Shown here: positions 14,150 to 21,540 of the stretch, piece by piece
How the letters are laid out: the number at the start of each line of letters is the position of its first letter
How positions within the stretch are numbered: position 1 is the first letter of the stretch
From: Acidobacteriota bacterium
GTDB taxonomy: Bacteria > Acidobacteriota > Vicinamibacteria > Vicinamibacterales > 2-12-FULL-66-21
Direction of reading: 5' to 3'
DNA length: 23,491 bases
Assembly: GCA_013817065.1 (NCBI GenBank)
Contig: JACDDJ010000004.1
Span: 1-23,491, forward strand
The notes under the pieces: generated by a model
What the model was told of the DNA's origin: nothing
Databases searched by the model: none
Seen by the model: only the letters and a program-made list of their open reading frames with translations
Made by a program: the position numbers and the translations under genes

Positions 14150-17100
14150 ATGCATAACCTGCGAGTCTTTTCTGTCGCGGCCTTGTTGTGCGCGACCGCG
14201 CCTGTTTACTCGACCCTGAGCGCCCGGGTCGATCCCGTCGATACGAAGATGTTGACCCAGCCGGCGATCAGCGCCGCCAGCATCGCGTTCATCTATGCGG
14301 GGGATCTCTTCGTCGCCGACGTCGACGGGAAGAACGTCCGCCGCCTGACGACCGATGATGGGACCGAGTCGAGCCCGGTCTTCTCCCCGGACGGCAGGAC
14401 GATCGCCTTCAGCGCGCAGTACGACGGCAACACCGATGTCTACGCGGTGCCGGTCGCCGGGGGAGCGCCCACGCGCCTCACGTGGCACCCGGGCGCCGAT
14501 CTCGTCCAGTCATTCACGCCGGACGGTAAGGCCATCCTCTTCACCTCGCAGCGCGCCACGTTCACTGGACGGTATTCACAGCTCTTCACCGTGCCGGTCG
14601 GGGGCGGGATGGAAACGCAACTGCCAATTCCCAACGCCGCACGCGCCACGTACTCCCCCGACGGCGAGCGGATCGCCTACAACCCGATCGCGGGGCGCCA
14701 TCTTCAGTGGAAGAACTATCGTGGCGGCACGGTTCAGCGGCTATGGCTGTACAACACCAAAGGACACGCGATCGAGAAGATCCCGCAGCCCGCGGAACGA
14801 TCGAACGACACCGATCCGATGTGGATCGGCGACACGGTGTTCTTTCGTTCGGATCGGACCGGGGAGTTCAACCTGTTCGCCTACGACGGCAAGAGCAAGC
14901 AGGTCCGGCAGATCACGACTCACGCCGACTTCCCGGTCCTGAACGCTTCAGCCGGCGGCGGGCGGATCGTCTACGAGCAGGCCGGCGTGCTCCACGTGCT
15001 CGATCCGAAATCAGGCAAGACCGAACGGCTGACGATCGGCGTCGCCTCGGACCTGCGCGAGACCCGAACGCGCTTTGCGCGCGGCGCGAGATGGATCCGC
15101 GAGGCGGCGCTCTCGCCGACGGGCGCCCGCGCGGCGTTCGGCTTCCGCGGAGAGATCGTGACGGTACCGGGCGAGAAGGGAGACGTCCGCAACCTGACCA
15201 ACACGCCGGGCGGGCACGACCGCTCTCCGGCGTGGAGCCCCGACGGACGCTCGATCGCCTGGTTCTCAGACGCGTCGGGAGAGTATCAGCTCCACATCGG
15301 CAACCAGGACGGCAAGGGCACGCCCAGGGCTATCACGGTCGAAGGCGAGGGCTACTACCAGGCCCCGGTGTGGTCCCCAGACTCAGAGAAGATCGCGTAC
15401 TTCGACAACTCGCTCAGCGTGTACTGGCTCGACGTGAAGAGCGGCGCGTCGAAGAAGATCGCGGCGCAGCCGATCTACTCGCCCGCGATCGTCATCAGCT
15501 ACGGGTGGTCGCCAGACTCGAAGTGGCTCGCCTACGCGATGGACAACGTCGCCGCGATCACCACCGTGCACGCCTACTCGATCGAGCAGGCGAAATCCTT
15601 TCAGGTGAGTGACGGGCTGAGCGACGTCCGCGATCCCCAGTTCGACAAGAGCGGCAAGTATCTGTACTTCTTCGCATCGACCGATGCGGGCCCCGTGAAG
15701 GACTGGTTTGCGCAGTCGAATGCCGATATGCGGGCGACGTCCGGCATCTACCTGGCCGTTCTCCAGAACGACGTCGTCTCACCGATCGCCAGGGAAAGCG
15801 ACGAAGAGAAGTCGGTGGACCCGAAAGCGCCAGGCGATATGCCCACCGACAAACCCGCGGATAAGCCAACGCCCCGAGCCGCGGAACAAACAGCAGACAA
15901 ATCAACCGGCAAACCTGTGGAGACGCCCGACGAGAAGACCGTGGCCAAGACCAAAGACCGGCCGTTTCGCATCGACTTCGAGGGCCTCGAGTATCGCATC
16001 CTGGATCTGCCCGTCTCGGCCGGCTCGCTGTCGAACCTGCAGACCGGCGCTGCGGGGCACGTCTACTACCTGAGGACCACTGACGGGGCCACGTCGCTCA
16101 ATCGCTACGACCTCAACGCGCGCAAGAACGAGACACTGGTGCCCGCTGCGAACGACTACATCCTCTCGGCGGACGGAAAGAAGCTGCTGTACCGGAATGC
16201 CGCCGCGTGGTCGATCGTGCCGACGACGCGCGCGATCCAGCCGGCCGAAGGGCGGATCGGCGTCGACACGATTGACGTCCGCATCGATCCGCGGCAGGAG
16301 TGGAAGCAGATCTTCGAGGAAGCGTGGCGCATCAACCGGGACTATTTCTACGCGCCCAATATGCACGGCGTCGACTGGGCGAAGCAGAAAGAGAAGTACG
16401 CGGCGTTCCTGCCCCATGTCGCGACCCGCGCCGACCTGAACCGCGTCGTCCAGTGGATGTCGAGCGAGCTCGCCGTCGGACATCACAACGTCGGCGGCGG
16501 CGACAGCCTCACCGAGCCCCGCACCGTTCCGGGCGGCCTGCTCGGCGCGGACTACGAGGTTGCGAACCAACGCTACCGGCTGAAGAAGGTGTACGGCGGC
16601 CTCAACTGGAATGCCCAGCTCCGCGCGCCGCTGACCGAGCCGGGCGTGAACGCCAGGGCGGGAGAGTACCTGCTGGCGGTGAACGGCAAAGACCTGCGCC
16701 CGCCGACCAATGTCTACAGTCTCTTCGAGAACACCGCCGGCAAGATCGTGGAGATCACACTCGGTCCCAACGCCGACGGCTCCGGCTCACGCATCGTCCA
16801 GGTGGTGCCGGTCGGCAATGAAGCGGCGCTCCGGAACCGCGACTGGGTCGATGGCAACCTGAAGAAGGTCGACCAGGCGACGGGTGGCCGCGTGGCCTAC
16901 GTCTACGTGCCGAACACCGCGGCCGCCGGGCACACTTACTTCAAACGCTACTTCTATCCGCAGGTGAACAAACAGGGCGTGATCATCGACGAGCGCTTCA
17001 ATGGCGGCGGCAGCGTGGCCGATTATTACATCGACATCCTCCAGCGTCCGTTCACCGCGAACTGGGCGATGCGTTACGGCGCGAACCTGAAGACCCCGTT

Positions 17101-17518
17101 TGCGTCGATCCAGGGGCCCAAGGCGATGATCATCGACGAAACCGCCGGCTCGGGCGGCGACCTCCTGCCGTGGATGTTCCGGAAGTTCAAGATCGGCCCA
17201 CTCGTCGGGCAACGCACCTGGGGTGGCCTGGTCGGCACTCTCGGCTTTCCCGTCCTGATGGACGGCGGCACCATCACGGCGCCCAACCTGGCGATCTGGA
17301 CTGAAGACGAAGGGTGGATCGTCGAGAACGAAGGCGTGGCGCCGGATATCGAAGTCGAGCAGACCCCCGCCGACGTAATCGCCGGACGCGATCCGCAACT
17401 GGAGAAGGCGATCGAGGTCGTGATGGCGGAGCTGAAGAAGAATCCGCCGACGGAGCCGAAGCGGCCGGCGTATCCGGTTCGCGGCAAGACTCAGCGCGGG
17501 ACGGTCATCAAGCGCTGA
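14150..17518 (+). CDS. Tricorn-like exported S41 protease with PD40 propellers
   Basis: A 1122-residue protein. A signal peptide (MHNLRVFSVAALLCATAPVY) is followed by two propeller regions with TolB/PD40 repeats (SSPVFSPDGRTIAFSAQYDG, SPAWSPDGRSIAWFSDASGE, APVWSPDSEKIAYFDN). Residues about 555-605 are a Pro/Lys/Asp/Thr-rich linker. The C-terminal part holds a Tricorn C1 region (EEAWRINRDYFYAPNMHGVD), a PDZ-like segment (AGEYLLAVNGKDL) and an S41 core. By comparison with Tricorn, the nucleophile is Ser1001 in DETAGSGGDLLPW, the His is at about 778 in AVGHHNVGG, and the Glu is 1059 in WIVENEGVAPDIEV. Unlike archaeal Tricorn it is exported, so it probably degrades peptides in the periplasm. The ATG at 14150 is favoured by the signal peptide and a nearby -10 box. 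Intact, with no frameshifts over 3.4 kb. Confidence 0.93.
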   Translation: MHNLRVFSVAALLCATAPVYSTLSARVDPVDTKMLTQPAISAASIAFIYAGDLFVADVDGKNVRRLTTDDGTESSPVFSPDGRTIAFSAQYDGNTDVYAVPVAGGAPTRLTWHPGADLVQSFTPDGKAILFTSQRATFTGRYSQLFTVPVGGGMETQLPIPNAARATYSPDGERIAYNPIAGRHLQWKNYRGGTVQRLWLYNTKGHAIEKIPQPAERSNDTDPMWIGDTVFFRSDRTGEFNLFAYDGKSKQVRQITTHADFPVLNASAGGGRIVYEQAGVLHVLDPKSGKTERLTIGVASDLRETRTRFARGARWIREAALSPTGARAAFGFRGEIVTVPGEKGDVRNLTNTPGGHDRSPAWSPDGRSIAWFSDASGEYQLHIGNQDGKGTPRAITVEGEGYYQAPVWSPDSEKIAYFDNSLSVYWLDVKSGASKKIAAQPIYSPAIVISYGWSPDSKWLAYAMDNVAAITTVHAYSIEQAKSFQVSDGLSDVRDPQFDKSGKYLYFFASTDAGPVKDWFAQSNADMRATSGIYLAVLQNDVVSPIARESDEEKSVDPKAPGDMPTDKPADKPTPRAAEQTADKSTGKPVETPDEKTVAKTKDRPFRIDFEGLEYRILDLPVSAGSLSNLQTGAAGHVYYLRTTDGATSLNRYDLNARKNETLVPAANDYILSADGKKLLYRNAAAWSIVPTTRAIQPAEGRIGVDTIDVRIDPRQEWKQIFEEAWRINRDYFYAPNMHGVDWAKQKEKYAAFLPHVATRADLNRVVQWMSSELAVGHHNVGGGDSLTEPRTVPGGLLGADYEVANQRYRLKKVYGGLNWNAQLRAPLTEPGVNARAGEYLLAVNGKDLRPPTNVYSLFENTAGKIVEITLGPNADGSGSRIVQVVPVGNEAALRNRDWVDGNLKKVDQATGGRVAYVYVPNTAAAGHTYFKRYFYPQVNKQGVIIDERFNGGGSVADYYIDILQRPFTANWAMRYGANLKTPFASIQGPKAMIIDETAGSGGDLLPWMFRKFKIGPLVGQRTWGGLVGTLGFPVLMDGGTITAPNLAIWTEDEGWIVENEGVAPDIEVEQTPADVIAGRDPQLEKAIEVVMAELKKNPPTEPKRPAYPVRGKTQRGTVIKR

Positions 17519-17585
17519 CGCGCGGCGCCCGCTCGGTCGATCGCACCAAGCTCTGGGTGGACTGCGGATTGCTCTGGCCGGCGAC

Positions 17586-18926
17586 ATGACATCGGCCAAT
17601 GCTTCAGTCCGACCGGTGACGCTGGCTCTGGTGACGCTCGTGCTGGCTGGATGCGCCGCCACATCCAAGGTCGCCGAGATGCAGGGGTTCGGACCTCAAC
17701 CGGCGTTGCCGCCGCCGCAGACCTCGATGATACCGACGGTCAACGTCGTGAAGGCCGTTGGCTGGCCCGCCGGTGGGGCTCCTGTCGGCACCGAAGGCGC
17801 CATGGTCGCCGCGTTCGCCCGCAACCTCGACCACCCGCGATGGCTGCACGTGCTGCCGAATGGGGATGTGCTCGTCGCGGAGACCAACGCGCCGCCGCGG
17901 CCGGAGGACGCCAAAGGCATCAAGGGCTGGTTCTTCAAGCGATATCAGAAGAAAGCCGGCGGCGCGGTGCCGAGCGCGAACCGGATCACGCTTTTGCGCG
18001 ATGCCGACGGCGATGGCACGGCTGAGGTCCGGACAACGTTTCTGTCCGGCTTGAACTCGCCCTTTGGCATGGCTCTGGTTGGCCCTGCTCTTTACGTCGC
18101 CAATACGGACGCGATCGTCCGGTTCCCGTACTCTGCAGGCGAGACAACAATTGGAACCGCGCCCACCAAGGTCCTGAATCTGCCCGGCGGTCCGCTCAAT
18201 CATCACTGGACCAAGAACATTGTCGCCAGCGCCGATGGTTCGAAGCTGTATGTCGCGATCGGATCCAACAGCAACGCCGGCGAGAACGGCATCGACAAGG
18301 AAGCCGACCGCGCCGCAATCTGGGAACTCGATCTCCAGACCGGCGCGCACCGGACGTTCGCTTCAGGATTGCGCAATCCGGTCGGGATGGCGTGGGAGCC
18401 CGAGACGGGGGCATTGTGGACCGCGGTCAACGAGCGGGACGAGCTTGGCAACGACCTCGTCCCGGACTATATGACATCCGTCCGCGACGGTGGGTTCTAT
18501 GGTTGGCCGTACAGCTATTTCGGTCAACACGTCGATGAGCGCGTCAAGCCAAAGCGCCCCGATCTGGTCGCGACTGCGATCGTACCCGACTATGCACTGG
18601 GCTCGCACACGGCATCGTTGGGGCTGGCGCATTCCAGAGGGAACCGGTTGTCTCCTCGTTTCGAACAGGGCATGTTCGTAGGCCAGCACGGCTCCTGGAA
18701 CCGCAAGCCGCGGAGCGGCTACAAGGTGATCTTCGTGCCGTTTTCGAATGGACGCCCCGCGGGCATGCCGATCGACGTGCTGACTGGCTTCGTCAGGGAC
18801 GATGGCGAGGCAATGGGCCGTCCCGTCGGCGTGGCCGTGGATGCGCGAGGTGGTCTGCTCGTCGCCGACGATGTCGGCAATGTCGTGTGGCGGGTGGCCG
18901 GAGCGGCGCAAATCACACGTCGCTGA
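17586..18926 (+). CDS. PQQ-dependent sugar dehydrogenase-like lipoprotein (L-sorbosone dehydrogenase type)
   Basis: A 446-residue protein. The N-terminus has a lipobox, LVLAGC (Cys23), so it is likely lipid-anchored outside the cytoplasm. The rest is a six-bladed soluble glucose/sorbosone dehydrogenase fold: LDHPRWLHVLPNGDVLVAET, SPFGMALVGPALYVANTDAI, KLYVAIGSNSNAGENG, ASGLRNPVGMAWEPETGALW, and GFYGWPYSYFGQHVD. GQHGSWNRKPRSGYKVIFVP is a hallmark of the sorbosone dehydrogenase group. Members oxidise aldose or aldehyde sugars using PQQ; the substrate here is unknown and many relatives are uncharacterised. It follows the protease by 67 bases on the same strand. No PQQ synthesis genes are in the window. 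Confidence 0.88.
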   Translation: MTSANASVRPVTLALVTLVLAGCAATSKVAEMQGFGPQPALPPPQTSMIPTVNVVKAVGWPAGGAPVGTEGAMVAAFARNLDHPRWLHVLPNGDVLVAETNAPPRPEDAKGIKGWFFKRYQKKAGGAVPSANRITLLRDADGDGTAEVRTTFLSGLNSPFGMALVGPALYVANTDAIVRFPYSAGETTIGTAPTKVLNLPGGPLNHHWTKNIVASADGSKLYVAIGSNSNAGENGIDKEADRAAIWELDLQTGAHRTFASGLRNPVGMAWEPETGALWTAVNERDELGNDLVPDYMTSVRDGGFYGWPYSYFGQHVDERVKPKRPDLVATAIVPDYALGSHTASLGLAHSRGNRLSPRFEQGMFVGQHGSWNRKPRSGYKVIFVPFSNGRPAGMPIDVLTGFVRDDGEAMGRPVGVAVDARGGLLVADDVGNVVWRVAGAAQITRR

Positions 18927-19332
18927 GCGGTAGCTGTTGCCCAAACCAGCCTCTCATCTCACATCCGGAGGCGCTGAGCAGATCCTTCGGCCGCGCGTCG
19001 GGTTCTGCCAGCCTGGTTCTCGCGCCGCGGCCGGATCGTCAGCGCCGTCGGCACCGCACGGGCTTCTCCGCCTCAGCCGTGCTTCCCGGCGTCGGTGGCT
19101 AGAGCTCGATCCGGCCCAGCCGCGCCAACGATGCACAGAGTCGAAGGATCGATACGGATCCGACTGATCCGCGCACTCTCAAAAACCAGTGGGCACTTCA
19201 TACGTTGCCAGTGTTTCGACCGGGAAACCGACAGAACCACTGCGAATTGCGGATTGCCCGCCGGCGTCACGCGTCTTGCTTGCTACCTGAATGATTCCGC
19301 GTTTCGATCCTTTTCAGCTCAGGAGAACAGAC
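18927..19332. other. 406-bp gap, mostly without recognisable genes
   Basis: No intact gene is supported between the dehydrogenase stop and the second Met-rich gene. A possible DUF2442 remnant on minus is listed separately. The 25 bases before 19333 resemble the leader of Met-rich gene 1, with CAGCTNAGGAGAACA shared. Confidence 0.5.
19099..19200 (-). pseudogene. Possible DUF2442-like fragment
   Basis: On minus, CPLVFESARISRIRIDPSTL followed by CIV resembles the C-terminal part of DUF2442 proteins (…VRIDPxxxTIVWPNGAD). One base shift would continue as IVWRGWAGSSS and stop at a TAG (19101-19099). The N-terminal half is absent. Short and weakly supported. Confidence 0.25.
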
Positions 19333-19824
19333 ATGAGACAAGTACTTTGCGCAATGTGCGTGGCCACGATGTTCGGTATTGGCGTGGGTGTGTCCGCGCA
19401 GTCCGACTCGATGGCCAAGGATCAGATGGGCAAGAAAGACATGAACCCGATGACCGTATCGGGTTGTCTCACGGCCGGAATGGACGCAGGCAAGTACATG
19501 TTGACCAACGCCATGACCATGAAGCCCGGCATGATGAAGAAGGACAGCATGGGCAAGGAGATGGACCAGGACAAGATGAAGCCTGGAATGGCCGGGGATC
19601 ACATGATGATGTCCTACGAACTGGTCGGCGGCAGCGATCTCCAGGCGCACGTAGGCCACAAGATGGAGGTCAAGGGATCCCTCTCGAAATCCGACATGGA
19701 TCACATGGCGAAGATGAACAAGATGGACAAGATGGAAAAAGACAAGATGATGGCCGACAAGGACATGAAGCCCATGAAGTTGAATGTCACGTCAGTCAAG
19801 ATGGTTTCCGCGAACTGTTCCTGA
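19333..19824 (+). CDS. Secreted methionine-rich protein (copy 2)
   Basis: A 163-residue paralogue of the product of 6073-6567, with 31 Met. Signal peptide MRQVLCAMCVATMFGIGVG with cleavage near SAQ. The same blocks appear in the same order: SDSMAKDQMGKKDM, VSGCLTAGMDAGKYMLTNAM, GDHMMMSYELVGGSDLQAHV, SKSDMDHMAKMNKMDKM, and KLNVTSVKMVSANCS. Differences are mostly conservative, and the Met positions are largely kept, which suggests selection on them. AGGAGA lies before the ATG. Unlike copy 1, its neighbours are not sulfoxide reductases. Its role is presumably the same: metal binding or oxidant scavenging outside the cytoplasm. Confidence 0.85.
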   Translation: MRQVLCAMCVATMFGIGVGVSAQSDSMAKDQMGKKDMNPMTVSGCLTAGMDAGKYMLTNAMTMKPGMMKKDSMGKEMDQDKMKPGMAGDHMMMSYELVGGSDLQAHVGHKMEVKGSLSKSDMDHMAKMNKMDKMEKDKMMADKDMKPMKLNVTSVKMVSANCS

Positions 19825-19858
19825 GCCGAGAACCCGGAACCTGGTGCACGTCTGCGGA

Positions 19859-20548
19859 TCACCCCGCCGTTGGTGGTGGCGGCAGCAGATACGGGAGGTC
19901 ACGTAACCTGCCGCTCAGACGTGCGTGCCGTCTTCGCCACGGCTCGAACTGGCGCGACAGCCCGTGCAGCAACTGGGCCTTGCGGGCCGACTGCTGGCGG
20001 GCTGCGGCGCGCCTGAAGAAACCTGCGCCCAGTTCCGCGTACCAGCCGATCGCGTGCCGGCGGCGCATCTGCTTCTCGAAGAACCCCGTCAGCAGCAGGC
20101 ACTGCACCGCGGCCGTCTCCATCATCTCGCTGTCGTCGTGCGCGGTGGGGTCGATGACGAAATGATCGAACACCTCGCTCAAAGACGGGAGCATCGGCAC
20201 GCTCTCGGTCGTGGCGGTAGACACTTGCGCGTAATGGGCCAGGAGGCTGGCGTTGTAGAGCAACTCGTCCTCGGCGACGGCGGGCTCACACACGTCCCGC
20301 AGGTGCACGAAAAAGAACTCGAGCGCTCGGCGTTCGTCAGTAGCGAGGAGCTCGCGAAGCATCTGAATCCGCTTATCGGCGGGACGGTGCCCGTGCCACA
20401 GGGCAGCTCGAGAGCGCCGGTTCCGACGGGGTGCTCTGTTGTCGGCGTCGGCTTCCAGGGTGGACGATTTGCTCCAGCGGATCAGGTCTCCAGCTCGCGG
20501 AAACGCATGCGGGCACTCCTGTTGCAGCGGCATTTTTAACCCGGTCAC
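19859..20548 (-). CDS. Hypothetical protein
   Basis: A 229-residue reading, not recognised. The part from about residue 63 (MLRELLATDERRALEFFFVH) onwards looks like a genuine helical protein: LRDVCEPAVAEDELLYNASL, LLAHYAQVST, LSEVFDHFVIDPTAHDDSEM and METAAVQCLLLTGFFEKQMR. The C-terminus is Arg- and Pro-rich. The start is uncertain: GTG at 20548 gives the longest form, ATG at 20362 a 167-residue form, and an ATG at 20508 with AGGAG upstream lies in another frame (MRFRELET then stop), hinting at a small frameshift near 20485. No signal peptide or membrane segment. It is divergent from the hydrolase gene at 20582. Confidence 0.55.
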   Translation of the reverse strand: MTGLKMPLQQECPHAFPRAGDLIRWSKSSTLEADADNRAPRRNRRSRAALWHGHRPADKRIQMLRELLATDERRALEFFFVHLRDVCEPAVAEDELLYNASLLAHYAQVSTATTESVPMLPSLSEVFDHFVIDPTAHDDSEMMETAAVQCLLLTGFFEKQMRRRHAIGWYAELGAGFFRRAAARQQSARKAQLLHGLSRQFEPWRRRHARLSGRLRDLPYLLPPPPTAG

Positions 20549-20581
20549 CGACGTCCTGACCGCGAGGAATCGAAGTCCAGC

Positions 20582-21505
20582 ATGTTCAACGAAATCTCAG
20601 CCGGTGTCGTTCGGGTTCCTGTCGTCTTCGTAAACGCGTACCTCGTCGATGTCACGCCGGGCGCGCCAGACGACGGGTGGGTACTTGTGGACACAGGTCT
20701 GCCCGGGCTTGGTAGCTTCGAGATTGGACGGGTTGCGGCGAGTCGGTATGGCCCCAACTCTCGACCCCGAGCCATCGTTCTCACGCACGGACACTTCGAT
20801 CATGCGGGGTCGGCGGGCGCCCTCGCCGCTCGATGGAACGCGCCCGTCTACGTGCACCGGCTGGAGTTGCCGTATGTCACTGGGCGGTCAGATTACCCGC
20901 CGCAGGATCCGACGGTGGGTGGGGCGTTGGCGATGATGTCACGCGCGTTTCCACACGGGTCGCTCGATCTGGGTGACCGGGTTCATGCGCTGCCCGACGA
21001 CGGCACGGTTCCATTCCTTACCGGTTGGCAGGCGATTCACACGCCTGGTCATACCGCGGGACAGGTGTCCTTGTGGCGCCCGGCGGACGCCGTCCTGCTC
21101 GCCGGCGACGCTCTGGCGACCATGAATCAGGAGTCGTGGACGACCACGGTCACGATGCCACGAGAGCTGCGCTGGCCGCCGGCGCCGATGACAACCGACT
21201 GGGCCGCGGCACGGGACAGCGTTCGTGCCCTGGCGAGGCTTCGACCGCACATCATGGCCGCAGGCCATGGCCTGCCGATGTCAGGGCCCCATCTGGCTGA
21301 CGCTCTGAACAGCTTCGCGGACACCTTCCACCGGCCTGCGCACGGCCGCTATGTCGATCGGGCGGCCCGCGCCGACGAGCGGGGCGTCATCGAAGCCCCG
21401 CCACCGGCGCCCGATCCGGTTGGCGTCGCGCTTCGGACTGTGGCCGGGGCGGTGGCCGTTGGGGCTGTGATGCTCGCAATGACGCGCACCCGACACCGTG
21501 CCTGA
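20582..21505 (+). CDS. Metallo-beta-lactamase-fold hydrolase with C-terminal membrane segment
   Basis: A 307-residue MBL-fold enzyme. Metal ligands are seen in THGHFDHAG (His69, His71, Asp73, His74), HTPGHTAG (His153 or His157 region) and LLAGDAL (Asp176), with a later GHG in MAAGHGLPMSGPHL. The fold begins FVNAYLVDV and WVLVDTGLPGLG, typical of glyoxalase II-like or generic MBL hydrolases. Unusually, the C-terminus (TVAGAVAVGAVMLAMTRTRH) forms one hydrophobic helix followed by basic residues, so the catalytic domain may be tail-anchored to the membrane. No N-terminal signal peptide. GAGGAA precedes the ATG. The substrate cannot be told from sequence. Confidence 0.88.
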   Translation: MFNEISAGVVRVPVVFVNAYLVDVTPGAPDDGWVLVDTGLPGLGSFEIGRVAASRYGPNSRPRAIVLTHGHFDHAGSAGALAARWNAPVYVHRLELPYVTGRSDYPPQDPTVGGALAMMSRAFPHGSLDLGDRVHALPDDGTVPFLTGWQAIHTPGHTAGQVSLWRPADAVLLAGDALATMNQESWTTTVTMPRELRWPPAPMTTDWAAARDSVRALARLRPHIMAAGHGLPMSGPHLADALNSFADTFHRPAHGRYVDRAARADERGVIEAPPPAPDPVGVALRTVAGAVAVGAVMLAMTRTRHRA

Positions 21506-21540
21506 GCAAGGTCACGCGATTCACGGAGCGGATGAAAAAA

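Noticed and set aside
14707..15612. 301-residue plus reading inside the protease gene in another frame
   Set aside because: Arg-rich shadow of the PD40 repeats; no independent start signal.
16787..17668. 293-residue minus reading opposite the protease C-terminus
   Set aside because: Shadow opposite the S41 catalytic core, with composition typical of antisense GC-rich frames.
19095..20165. 356-residue plus reading covering the second Met-rich gene in another frame
   Set aside because: Shadow; the frame starting at 19333 has a signal peptide, a ribosome binding site and a clear paralogue.
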